From the IMG/VR virus record IMGVR_UViG_3300020733_000050, positions 1 through 29,509 of that record: a stretch of 29,509 bases of DNA, one strand, 5' to 3'. This DNA is from a virus. This document shows, piece by piece, positions 23,338-29,437 of this stretch. The notes beneath the pieces are model-generated. The model had not been told where the DNA came from and did not search any database. It was given only the letters and a program-made list of their open reading frames with translations. The stretch's first letter is position 1. Every line of letters begins with the position of its first letter. A program made the position numbers and the translations under genes.

Positions 23338-25212
23338 TCAGATCTCACAGCTTCCGCCAGTACAGGCAAGCATCTGAGCACCTTCTACGTTGTCGGTTTC
23401 TTCTTGGAGAAGAGTCCAATCAATCTTTGGCATCTTAGCTTTAAGCTCCTCATACTGCTCTTCTGTGCACTCTTCATAAGGCGCCTGCTTGTAACTTCCT
23501 CCATCATGGGGAAGGTAGGAAACTCCGCTGATTTCATCGAAGTTTTCCCATGTCCATGCTCCGACACTTGGCCAGTCTTTTTCTTCGACTGAGATGGTGA
23601 CTGAGGGCTTGTGCTCGCACCAGTGTCTTTGGTAAGTGAGCCAAAGTGCCAGATGGGAAATGGGGGTAACATCAGCTCTTGTAAGTCCGTCCGGAGCTTT
23701 TTTAGCGAAGCTAAATACTGTCGTTTGAGTGGGTTTGTATACGCAGTCCTCCGCAGGTACTCCTTGGGCGACCAAGAATTGTGTAAGAGGGTCCTTTTTA
23801 TCTCCGCGTACTCGTCTAATGTAATATTTGGAATGTCTTGGATGAATTCCTGATGCGCTATCCACCAGTTGTGAAACTGTTCCGGAAGGCTTAACTGCTG
23901 TGATTGCAGTGCTTTCAGGTACTCCAAGTAATGCTGCCCATTCTTTATTAGTCTCTCTGGCGCAGATTCGTAAATCTTGTAAGAGCTCATTTAATTTATC
24001 TCCTTGGGTTGTGAGAAGGGGATTATCATAGATTCCGGTGAGGGAGACACCCAAAAGCCGTTCCTCTTCAGTATTTCTCTGCCACACCTTGCGCAAATAG
24101 GGGAACTTTGTAAAGGTAGACTGGATGGTGCCAAGGATAGTGGCGATGCGCACTTTGCGCATGAGAGTTTCTCTTGTGTCGTCATGTCGTACTACAGCCT
24201 CAGTAAGATTACAGAATTGGTATGGTCGGAGGATAATTTCCGAGCACGGATTAGTTCCGAACTCAAAATTTGGATCTCGATGCCCGTATTTTTCAACCGT
24301 CTTTTTAGCAGCCTCCCGATTAAAAATCCCTCGTTCACCGGAATGGGAGTTGTAAAGTGACAACCACTCCTCCATGAATTTTCCGACAGTAGGTGTTTCA
24401 TTATAGACCGCACTGTTGTTCGCAAGAGCGCGGTGGGGCGCGGTTTCCCACCATGGTCCAGCTTTAGCATGTCGAATCCTTTCATCATCTAAGTCTGACA
24501 AGGATATCATAGCTGAGCGACGAACGCCGCCTACTACAACTACCTCACCAATTTTGCACATTAAATCGTGGCACTCAAGCGAATTGAGGCGACGACCCTT
24601 TGCACCTTTAAAAGTGTTTACAGTAAATTGAAATAAATCAATTAATGGTTCTGGCCCGGAAGCTCTTCCACCAAATGTTTTGAGTCGAGCTCCGGCAGGT
24701 CGGACGGTAGAGACGTCCCACTTAGGTATTTCGCCTGAATATAGGTGGGCGATAAGCAAACGTAATGATTTTGCCCAGCCTTCTTTGGAGTCGTGTACTT
24801 GGATGGTTCCATTGTAATCAAACAAGTTTTCTGGCACTTCGGGCAAACGGTTAATGTACTTGGATTCAACTGAGAACCCAACGCCAGTTCCGCAAAGCAA
24901 AATGAACATGGCTTCGTCAAAACTCTTGGGGTCATCCACTGGGAGATAGCTGCAATTATAGATGCAAGTATTGTCACGATCGGCACTCTTTCCTGCCGTC
25001 ATCATGGCACGCATGGACGGCATTAAATCTAGGTTATGGATAGAATCAAAAATTTCTTTCTTTAATTTGGTGTTGTCTGTAATGGCTGGAATTCTGGTAA
25101 AAATGTAATCTACAAATCGGTTAACTGTTTCTGCCCAAGTCTCTCTTCGTTGTTTTTCGTCTATAAAACGGGCATATCTACTGGCGGCTATATATTCTTG
25201 ATATTGATCCAT
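23338..25212 (-). CDS. nrdJ: Class II (B12-dependent) ribonucleotide reductase, monomeric type
   Basis: A 624-aa enzyme reducing ribonucleotides to deoxyribonucleotides with adenosylcobalamin. Matches to the Lactobacillus-type triphosphate reductase: first redox Cys in YNCSYLPVDD (Cys87), the radical loop GTNPCSEI (Asn321, Cys323, Glu325), second redox Cys in QFCNLTEAV (Cys334, 11 residues after Cys323 as in the model enzyme), VKPSGTVSQLVDSASGIHPR, and the C-terminal shuttle pair CTGGSC (Cys617, Cys622). All radical and redox residues are present. It is shorter than the ~740-aa Lactobacillus enzyme. It provides dNTPs without needing oxygen. No ribosome binding site is seen before ATG 25212. 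Confidence 0.95.
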   Translation of the reverse strand: MDQYQEYIAASRYARFIDEKQRRETWAETVNRFVDYIFTRIPAITDNTKLKKEIFDSIHNLDLMPSMRAMMTAGKSADRDNTCIYNCSYLPVDDPKSFDEAMFILLCGTGVGFSVESKYINRLPEVPENLFDYNGTIQVHDSKEGWAKSLRLLIAHLYSGEIPKWDVSTVRPAGARLKTFGGRASGPEPLIDLFQFTVNTFKGAKGRRLNSLECHDLMCKIGEVVVVGGVRRSAMISLSDLDDERIRHAKAGPWWETAPHRALANNSAVYNETPTVGKFMEEWLSLYNSHSGERGIFNREAAKKTVEKYGHRDPNFEFGTNPCSEIILRPYQFCNLTEAVVRHDDTRETLMRKVRIATILGTIQSTFTKFPYLRKVWQRNTEEERLLGVSLTGIYDNPLLTTQGDKLNELLQDLRICARETNKEWAALLGVPESTAITAVKPSGTVSQLVDSASGIHPRHSKYYIRRVRGDKKDPLTQFLVAQGVPAEDCVYKPTQTTVFSFAKKAPDGLTRADVTPISHLALWLTYQRHWCEHKPSVTISVEEKDWPSVGAWTWENFDEISGVSYLPHDGGSYKQAPYEECTEEQYEELKAKMPKIDWTLLQEETDNVEGAQMLACTGGSCEI

Positions 25213-25221
25213 GGTTTTTTT

Positions 25222-25227
25222 ATTGTA
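25222..25227 (-). promoter_or_regulatory. TACAAT box before nrdJ
   Basis: TACAAT, a five-of-six match to the -10 consensus, lies between the terminator and ATG 25212. A transcript starting here would begin almost at the ATG, giving an mRNA with hardly any leader. No -35 is visible. Weak on its own. Confidence 0.25.
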
Positions 25228-25238
25228 AGGTTAAAGGG

Positions 25239-25267
25239 AAAAATGCCCCACCAAACTTCGGTGGGGC
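25239..25267 (-). terminator. Rho-independent terminator after the DUF2815 gene
   Basis: On the - strand GCCCCACC (25267-25260) pairs with GGTGGGGC (25252-25245) over a seven-base loop, followed by ATTTTT. An 8-bp GC-rich stem with a T-run; it separates the DUF2800/DUF2815 transcript from nrdJ. Confidence 0.93.
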
Positions 25268-25301
25268 TAGGCACTACAGGGGAGGAACTACAATGAAACT
25301 T

Positions 25302-25817
25302 TTAAGCGAAATCAACAGCTGCTGATACACCGCCACCACCAAGACGCTCACCGTCTTCAAGCTTTTGGACATTGCCTAAACCACAAGCAATACCCTTAGA
25401 GCCTTCCATATTGTATGGATAGAACTCAATTGCGGCACGGCCATAGCAACCTGAATAGAATTCATCTGGATCGATGATTGCATTCATATCAGCATCAACG
25501 ATACCTGGCTTCTTAACAGAGTTGGCATTGATGAACATGGAGCCAGCATAGGCTGCATCTTCTTTCTCTAAATCACCATCACGCAAACCACCTTTGAGCA
25601 TCTTTGGAACTGTACCACCAAAGTAGCCAGCGGAGTTTGCTTTAGCTTCTTCAAAAGCTTTGTTTACTTTAGCAATGGTTTCTTTGTCAGACTTAGGAAT
25701 AATGATAGACACAGAATACTTAGGTGTCTTGCCATCGCCTTTGTCTAATGGCGTAAACACATTAGCGTAAGAGAAACGAACTTTACCAGTTACAACACGA
25801 GGATTTTTTGTAGCCAT
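25302..25817 (-). CDS. DUF2815 ssDNA-binding-type protein
   Basis: A 171-aa protein with the DUF2815 layout: TGKVRFSYANVFTPLDKGDG at the N-terminus, YSVSIIIPKSDKETI, then KMLKGGLRDGDLEKE, and a C-terminal OB-like region (EFYSGCYGRAAIEFYPYNME, then CGLGNVQKLEDGERLGGG). The family is related to T7 gp2.5-type single-strand binding proteins and is regularly encoded beside DUF2800 and PolA in phages. It would coat unwound DNA during replication and recombination. The C-terminus lacks a strongly acidic tail (AAVDFA). AAGGA upstream of ATG 25817 is a good ribosome binding site. Confidence 0.88.
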   Translation of the reverse strand: MATKNPRVVTGKVRFSYANVFTPLDKGDGKTPKYSVSIIIPKSDKETIAKVNKAFEEAKANSAGYFGGTVPKMLKGGLRDGDLEKEDAAYAGSMFINANSVKKPGIVDADMNAIIDPDEFYSGCYGRAAIEFYPYNMEGSKGIACGLGNVQKLEDGERLGGGGVSAAVDFA

Positions 25818-25867
25818 CTTGCTTCCTTTTTAACTTAAAATTGATTGGACTTTATCGGTGCCAATCT

Positions 25868-26011
25868 CTACCGTACTGTAAGAAGTATACCACAGTTTCC
25901 AATGGTGTACCCCAAAAACATTATTGCTGGGCCAGTGTGTCCTTTTAACAACTGGTCAACTGCTACGCCTAAGTATATCAGAGTTGAAATAACAATTAAT
26001 GGTGTGCTCAT
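25868..26011 (-). CDS. Small two-segment membrane protein (47 aa)
   Basis: Starts at ATG 26011 in an ATGA overlap with the DUF2800 stop, and ends with TAG at 25870-25868. The product is almost entirely hydrophobic: MSTPLIVISTLIYLGVAVDQ forms a first membrane segment, LLKGHTG a short polar turn and PAIMFLGYTIGNCGILLTV a second. The overlap start, the hairpin topology and similar short proteins that I recall beside DUF2815 genes in other phages support it as real. Function unknown. The remaining bases 25818-25867 hold the DUF2815 ribosome binding site and nothing else I can see. The opposite-strand frame here is a shadow. Confidence 0.75.
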   Translation of the reverse strand: MSTPLIVISTLIYLGVAVDQLLKGHTGPAIMFLGYTIGNCGILLTVR

Positions 26012-27135
26012 CCCGCAAAGTCCTCGATTGAATTATCGGGAACTAATTTAGGTGCTGAATCGGGTCTTACAATTAAATCACCTAACAACCCAACAATCTG
26101 ACCTTTCTTGCCTAACTTTTCAATTTGAGGTACTGACTTTGGTTTTACTTCATATAAGTCTTCTTTGTGAAAACCTTTTTCCAAAAGAATTGTTTCAGCT
26201 AAAGCAAAATCTGAAATCTTTCTGTGACCTTTTGGTACTACCAATTTAAAACCAACGGGTATCACATTTTCGTGTACTGCTTTTTGTGTAGCATATTCTT
26301 CAATATCATTCACATAAGACTTTAATTGTGATGCTTTTGAAAGTACTAGACGGAACTCTTCTTCGTCTAGTAGCGGAGCTGGACGAAAATCCAGTGATGC
26401 TATTTCGTTGACGAAGTCCGAGCGCGCTTTGCACGTGGCTTTGGCGCGGCAGAACTGGCAGTGTTCGCCTGGGACGAATTCGCCCGTGCCTGTCCACGCT
26501 TTTTTGGCTTTTGGGGCAACAAAGTATTTTCCCCACTCGACAAGTTTGGCGATGGTCGTGCCATCGATGCTAATAGAGTCGAGTCTTGGCTGGACAATGA
26601 TTGTGCGAACTTCTTTGATCGTTGGGAATTCTTCTTTATAACGCTCATAGGCACCGAGGGAATAAAGACGGAGTTGTTCGTTGTTAACGGCAGAGACAGG
26701 AATGCCTGCACCAGCTTTAAGATCGATAACTGTAATTGTGTTTTTGTTAAGGATAATGCAGTCCGCAGTTCCAAAACCCTCTGGTATATATTCTGTAAGA
26801 TCGACCCTTGCCTCGATAATAGCCGTGTCTTCGCTACCAATTTGAGAGCGGACATAGTTGACATAGATGTCGGAGATGTCTTCAATTTCTTGGGAGTAGA
26901 GCGGGTTTTGTTTAATGATTTCAAGTTCTGTGCCATATTCTTCACTTTCTATTTTACCTAGTTGATGTTTAAGTTTAATTTCTGATAAAGAATGGGCAAG
27001 AGTTCCTTCTCCAGAATAGTCTTTTTGTCCTTGGCGACGAGGAGGCTCTGGAAGAGTAGCTTCAAGCCTTGGAGATGGGGTACAACGCAACCATCTGTGA
27101 GAAGATGATGCACTTAGTAATGCGTGACTTGTCAT
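26008..27135 (-). CDS. DUF2800 Cas4/RecB-like nuclease
   Basis: A 375-aa PD-(D/E)XK nuclease of the DUF2800 family. N-terminal HALLSASSSHRWLRCTPSPR carries Cys18, and GEGTLAHSLSEI holds the His48 motif. Catalytic residues are Asp125 (FGTADCIIL) and Asp138-Leu-Lys140 (TVIDLKAG), followed by the Gln motif NNEQLRLYSLGAYE. Cys226, 229 and 235 (HCQFCRAKATC) with Cys18 form the four-Cys set that binds an Fe-S cluster in Cas4/AddB-like enzymes. It likely resects DNA ends in recombination or replication with the DUF2815 protein. AAGGAA precedes ATG 27135, and motif copy B lies ~32 bases upstream. Confidence 0.9.
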   Translation of the reverse strand: MTSHALLSASSSHRWLRCTPSPRLEATLPEPPRRQGQKDYSGEGTLAHSLSEIKLKHQLGKIESEEYGTELEIIKQNPLYSQEIEDISDIYVNYVRSQIGSEDTAIIEARVDLTEYIPEGFGTADCIILNKNTITVIDLKAGAGIPVSAVNNEQLRLYSLGAYERYKEEFPTIKEVRTIIVQPRLDSISIDGTTIAKLVEWGKYFVAPKAKKAWTGTGEFVPGEHCQFCRAKATCKARSDFVNEIASLDFRPAPLLDEEEFRLVLSKASQLKSYVNDIEEYATQKAVHENVIPVGFKLVVPKGHRKISDFALAETILLEKGFHKEDLYEVKPKSVPQIEKLGKKGQIVGLLGDLIVRPDSAPKLVPDNSIEDFAG

Positions 27136-27164
27136 TCTGATTTCCTTGTTTAACTGTTTTATTT

Positions 27165-27185
27165 GGGTATATCTACTTATGCAAA
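27165..27185 (-). promoter_or_regulatory. Conserved 21-nt motif, copy B (candidate phage promoter)
   Basis: Reads TTTGCATAAGTAGATATA-CCC on the - strand, between the endonuclease VII stop and the DUF2800 ATG. The first 18 bases are identical to copy C at 28604-28621 and the first 13 to copy A at 4050. Unlike A and C, it ends in CCC in place of GGA. Confidence 0.55.
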
Positions 27186-27198
27186 CTTTAACACAATT

Positions 27199-27615
27199 TT
27201 AGCATGTTTTTGTTTCATCATATGATAAATATTCAATTGCTGATTTAAGTGCTTGAATTGAATCATTAAATAATCCCAAGCCGTGGTTACATTTTTGACA
27301 CAAAAATCCTCTAATTTTTCCAGTTGTGTGGCAATGATCTAAATGTGCTTTATTTCCCATTTCTATACCAATTTTACAAATTGCACATTTACTGTTTTGT
27401 TTTTCTAATATTTTTAATACATCTTCTAATTTTAAACCAAATTTTTTAATATATTTAGTATTTCTACTTTTATCTATATTATTTTCTCGCCATTTTCTTT
27501 TTTGTATGGTATTACAGGATTTACATGTATATTGATATCCGTCCCCTTTTGTGTTATTGCTCTTACTAAACTCAGAGAATGGTTTTTTTGTATTGCAAAC
27601 ATTGCAATTTTTCAT
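27199..27615 (-). CDS. Recombination endonuclease VII / HNH-type nuclease
   Basis: A 138-aa protein with an N-terminal zinc finger (Cys4, Cys7, Cys31, Cys34) and a C-terminal endonuclease VII core: CAIC (77-80), AHLDHCHTTGKIRGFLCQKC (Asp93, His94, His96; Cys106, Cys109) and CNHGLGLFNDS. The T4 homologue resolves branched DNA before packaging; in other phages such proteins act as homing nucleases. The gene is far more AT-rich than its neighbours (about 13% GC in the sampled row 27421-27480), a sign of recent arrival, which favours a mobile nuclease. AGGAG seven bases before ATG 27615 supports the start. Confidence 0.9.
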   Translation of the reverse strand: MKNCNVCNTKKPFSEFSKSNNTKGDGYQYTCKSCNTIQKRKWRENNIDKSRNTKYIKKFGLKLEDVLKILEKQNSKCAICKIGIEMGNKAHLDHCHTTGKIRGFLCQKCNHGLGLFNDSIQALKSAIEYLSYDETKTC

Positions 27616-27645
27616 TGATACTCCTATAAGTAGATTGGTGGACTA

Positions 27646-27665
27646 GCCAATGTATAGGCATTGGC
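27646..27665. repeat. 7-bp inverted repeat in the gap before the endonuclease VII gene
   Basis: GCCAATG (27646-27652) and CATTGGC (27659-27665) with a six-base loop. No T-run follows on either strand, so it is not a standard terminator. It lies in the 85-base gap downstream of the small-terminase-like gene, which also holds a TACAAT at 27695-27700. Confidence 0.55.
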
Positions 27666-27700
27666 AAGGGAGCTACCCGATTCGTCCTTGGTTGATTGTA

Positions 27701-28090
27701 TTACTGTTTTGCTTCTCGTAACTGCTTGATTAAATTAGAAACTTCTCCGGCGAAATCAATCTTAATATCTTGTTTAATTTCTGCTTTAATTTCTCGTGTT
27801 TCTTTGTAATCTTGTGGAAACTGACCTCTTAAAGCAACTTCAACAATACGGCTGTTAAATGCCTTATTACCCACATTGGCGAGCATCTCTCGCTCCCAAT
27901 ATGCTTGTGAGTGTACAAGAGCCATATCAAGAGCATCTTTAAACTCTGGGTACTTTTTTTCCCAGCTTTTAGCTACGTCTTTAGTTATGCCAATATCAGC
28001 CCAAATCATTTTTTGTGAAGCACCTTGCTGACCTAACTCGATCATGCGTTCACACATCTCGGGTTTGAAGGTATATTTTCTAACTGCCAC
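27701..28090 (-). CDS. Small-terminase-like DNA packaging protein
   Basis: A 129-aa protein. Residues ~8-45 form a helix-turn-helix-like region (MCERMIELGQQGASQKMIWA, then GITKDVAKSWEKKYPEF). Next come ALVHSQAYWEREMLANVGNK, SRIVEVALRGQFPQDYKETR and a C-terminal helix (VSNLIKQLREAKQ). The order matches small terminase subunits that recognise viral DNA and load the large subunit. The GTG start at 28090 overlaps the DUF6321 gene; AAGGTGG lies four bases upstream, and ATG 28057 is an alternative. The large subunit is not in the window, so the pair is split. Confidence 0.72.
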   Translation of the reverse strand: MAVRKYTFKPEMCERMIELGQQGASQKMIWADIGITKDVAKSWEKKYPEFKDALDMALVHSQAYWEREMLANVGNKAFNSRIVEVALRGQFPQDYKETREIKAEIKQDIKIDFAGEVSNLIKQLREAKQ

Positions 28091-28343
28091 ACTTCCACCT
28101 TTTCAGTGCTGCTGCTTTGCGTGTTGGTTTACCGTTCTCATCTTTCATGGGTCCGGGCATGCCAGACATGCGGGCACAGAATGATTTCTTGCGTGGTCCG
28201 CCTTCTGGTTGTGGTGCTTTTAAATTGGAGCCAGTAGCCTTATTATAGGCTTTACGACCCGCTTCAGTCATGCCAGCACCTTCTTTGGTGGTAAGGTAAT
28301 GACGGCCTTTACCTTTGGTTGTTTTACTAATTGGGTTTGCCAT
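28080..28343 (-). CDS. DUF6321-like conserved phage protein
   Basis: An 87-aa basic protein: GRHYLTTKEGAGMTEAGRKA, KATGSNLKAPQPEGGPRKKS, then FCARMSGMPGPMKDENGKPT and RKAAALKRWKC. This is a highly conserved signature I recognise from many tailed phages (DUF6321). The KSFCARMSG and ALKRWKC Cys-containing blocks are invariant-looking, possibly metal-binding. Function unknown. Overlaps: the ATG at 28343 shares its A with the previous stop (TAATG), and the end overlaps the small-terminase-like start by 11 bases, so three small genes form one translation unit. Confidence 0.85.
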   Translation of the reverse strand: MANPISKTTKGKGRHYLTTKEGAGMTEAGRKAYNKATGSNLKAPQPEGGPRKKSFCARMSGMPGPMKDENGKPTRKAAALKRWKCGS

Positions 28344-28495
28344 TATTTTTTCTTTGCAGTCTTAGCGGATTCAACAAATGCTTGCTTAGTAGGTGCACCT
28401 TTGGCACCGGGTTTGCGCATCTTTTCGCCAGAGCCAGCTTTTATACGTTCTCTCTTTGCGTTGATGTTGGCGTATAAGCCGGGTTTGGTTGCCAT
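28343..28495 (-). CDS. Small conserved phage protein (GLYANI...MRKPG, 50 aa)
   Basis: Starts at ATG 28495 with AAGGAG six bases upstream and ends in TAA overlapping the next ATG. The 50-aa product contains GLYANINAKRERIKAGSGEK, MRKPGAKGAPTKQAFVESA and a Lys tail, a signature I recognise as a widespread tiny basic phage protein usually found with DUF6321 or packaging genes. It is the first gene after motif copy C and the structured leader. Function unknown; the Gly/Lys-rich sequence suggests it binds nucleic acid or coats the virion interior. Confidence 0.85.
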   Translation of the reverse strand: MATKPGLYANINAKRERIKAGSGEKMRKPGAKGAPTKQAFVESAKTAKKK

Positions 28496-28600
28496 AATAT
28501 CTCCTTGTTAAATAGGGGCCAGTCTTTCCTGGCTGTCAGTTTAAGCGTCCTTAAACAAATGCAGGGCTTCTTTACGCCCGCAGAAGCGCTTCACAGCGAG
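28496..28600 (-). promoter_or_regulatory. Structured 5' leader of the packaging gene cluster
   Basis: About 105 bases between motif copy C and the ATG at 28495 contain no gene. On the - strand there are three hairpins: the palindrome GAAGCGCTTC (28583-28592), which competes with GCTTCT/AGAAGC pairing (28566-28587); a perfect 7-bp stem GTTTAAG/CTTAAAC with a four-base loop (28539-28556); and GCCAG/CTGGC (28518-28533). No T-run follows any of them, so they are not terminators. It ends with AAGGAG before the ATG. Confidence 0.5.
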
Positions 28601-28621
28601 TCCTATATCTACTTATGCAAA
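28601..28621 (-). promoter_or_regulatory. Conserved 21-nt motif, copy C (candidate phage promoter)
   Basis: Reads TTTGCATAAGTAG-ATA-TAGGA on the - strand. It overlaps the last codons and stop of the 28609 gene and lies upstream of the structured leader. Identical to copy B over 18 bases and to copy A over the 13-base core plus TAGGA at equal spacing. Confidence 0.55.
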
Positions 28622-28788
28622 AAACGCTTAATTTTCGCCCAAAGACTAGGTTTCTTCGCTTTCTCTTGTGCAATATGCTCTTTTAACAATGCAATTACAC
28701 CAATTTCCACCAACTTACCATTTGTGTAAGGATTAAGATCTAAGTTGTAAGTTGCTGAACCGTCTTCATGATCCATAGCATGGGTCAT
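28609..28788 (-). CDS. Small conserved-type protein (EDGSATYNLDL), start uncertain
   Basis: The frame is open from 28950, but its first 45-50 residues are a Thr/Lys-rich shadow of the gene at 28805-28978 in another frame. I take ATG 28788 as the likely start, giving 59 aa; a TTG at 28815 is possible. The core AMDHEDGSATYNLDLNPYTN and KLVEIGVIALLKEHIAQEKA resembles small phage proteins with an EDGSA motif followed by a helix, ending in a basic tail (WAKIKRFLHK). The previous stop lies 17 bases upstream, so reinitiation is plausible. Function unknown. Its last codons coincide with motif copy C. Confidence 0.6.
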   Translation of the reverse strand: MTHAMDHEDGSATYNLDLNPYTNGKLVEIGVIALLKEHIAQEKAKKPSLWAKIKRFLHK

Positions 28789-28804
28789 GGTGAACTGGAT
28801 ATCA

Positions 28805-28978
28805 TTACCGTCCAAAAGGTATGCTGGCAAGGATTGTTGCGTGTTCGTTGTCTGCTTCGACTTCAATGTGGATGGTTTCTTCTTTTTTGTTGAAGATCTC
28901 GTCCCAGTTTTTGTCGAATTGGTCTTTGTTACTGATGGGTCGTGGGGCATCGCCTTTTCCTCCGTCGTGGGTTGTCAT
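28805..28978 (-). CDS. Small conserved phage protein (GGKGDAPRP, 57 aa)
   Basis: Starts at ATG 28978, overlapping the previous stop as ATGA, and ends with TAA at 28807-28805. The 57-aa product begins TTHDGGKGDAPRPISNKDQF and continues DKNWDEIFNKKEE. The GGKGDAPRP...F...W..IF pattern is a very common tiny phage protein signature of unknown function. The C-terminal half (IHIEVEADNEHATILASIPF) is beta-like. This frame is shorter than the competing frame on the same strand (28609-28950), but its conserved motif and start overlap make it the real gene. Confidence 0.85.
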   Translation of the reverse strand: MTTHDGGKGDAPRPISNKDQFDKNWDEIFNKKEETIHIEVEADNEHATILASIPFGR

Positions 28979-29256
28979 TTTGGTTCTTTCGCTTTCTTAA
29001 TTCCTAAACCAGCGCGCAGTTCGTGGCTGTACAATTTTTTAACTGGCTTTTTAATTTCGCCAGCTTCCTTTGCCACTTTGGCCGCTTTCTCTCTGCCAAC
29101 AAATTCTTTGTTTGATAGCAAGAAGCCGCGCTTATCGGCGTTCTTTGGTCGATCAGCTTTCTTTTCAATCTCGCTGTGCGAGTATGCTGGTGAGTCGGTA
29201 ATCACTTTGCCAGACTTTTCTTTTACTGCGGGTTTGGTTACTTTTAGTTTTGCCAT
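28975..29256 (-). CDS. Conserved small phage protein with FLLSNKEFVGREKA motif
   Basis: A 93-aa basic protein. The N-terminal ~40 residues are Lys/Glu-rich and likely disordered. The C-terminal half, RGFLLSNKEFVGREKAAKVA followed by AGEIKKPVKKLYSHEL, matches a common phage domain in which FL....F..R.EA...A...GQ. precedes LYSE.L. The usual N-terminal HNxI/Cys part of longer relatives is absent, so this is a short form. Start ATG 29256 overlaps the 20-aa peptide stop (TAATG). Function unknown. Confidence 0.72.
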   Translation of the reverse strand: MAKLKVTKPAVKEKSGKVITDSPAYSHSEIEKKADRPKNADKRGFLLSNKEFVGREKAAKVAKEAGEIKKPVKKLYSHELRAGLGIKKAKEPK

Positions 29257-29318
29257 TATTTATTCCATAATAGTATTAATACAAGTCCGATGATTGCTGC
29301 GTATCCGATGATTTCCAT
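29256..29318 (-). CDS. 20-residue single-span membrane peptide
   Basis: A complete frame from ATG 29318 to TAA 29258-29256 encodes 20 residues: an acidic start (MEII), a hydrophobic run (GYAAIIGLVLILLW) and an NK end. AGGA lies eight bases before the ATG, and both ends overlap neighbours as TAATG. Such chain overlaps on both sides argue that it is translated. The function is unknown; length and hydrophobicity fit a membrane-active micropeptide or simply a coupling peptide. Confidence 0.55.
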   Translation of the reverse strand: MEIIGYAAIIGLVLILLWNK

Positions 29319-29437
29319 TATGCGTTCCTATGGTATGCGTCGTTAGGGTTGGCCAGCATGCTGGCAATGAGTTTGTCAACAGTGGGGAACCACTGGATGA
29401 CTTTGAGGCCGTCTGCTTGGTAGATGGTGAAGCTCAT
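29318..29437 (-). CDS. Small hypothetical protein (39 aa)
   Basis: From ATG 29437, overlapping the upstream stop as ATGA, to TAA 29320-29318, overlapping the next ATG as TAATG. The product, MSFTIYQADGLKVIQWFPTV then DKLIASMLANPNDAYHRNA, is a compact mixed strand/helix peptide without a membrane segment. No family is recognised. Unbroken overlaps on both sides support translation as part of the small-gene chain. Confidence 0.6.
   Translation of the reverse strand: MSFTIYQADGLKVIQWFPTVDKLIASMLANPNDAYHRNA

Noticed and set aside
23385-23990. 201-codon - strand frame inside nrdJ
   Set aside because: Alternate frame of the RNR; the RNR frame contains the complete active site and C-terminal Cys pair.
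25845-26051. 68-codon open frame on the + strand
   Set aside because: It opposes the 47-aa membrane protein, which has an ATGA overlap and a sensible product; the + frame has no ribosome binding site and lies in an all-minus region.
26461-26961. 166-codon + strand frame opposite the DUF2800 gene
   Set aside because: Antisense shadow: no family features, and the - strand product keeps all catalytic and Fe-S residues.
27620-27700. tRNA-like stretch (GGTAGCTCCC and GGACGAATCGGG on the - strand)
   Set aside because: No acceptor stem or complete cloverleaf can be built; only the 7-bp inverted repeat is real.
28789-28950. N-terminal extension of the frame ending at 28609
   Set aside because: Thr/Lys-rich sequence is an out-of-frame reading of the conserved GGKGDAPRP gene at 28805-28978.
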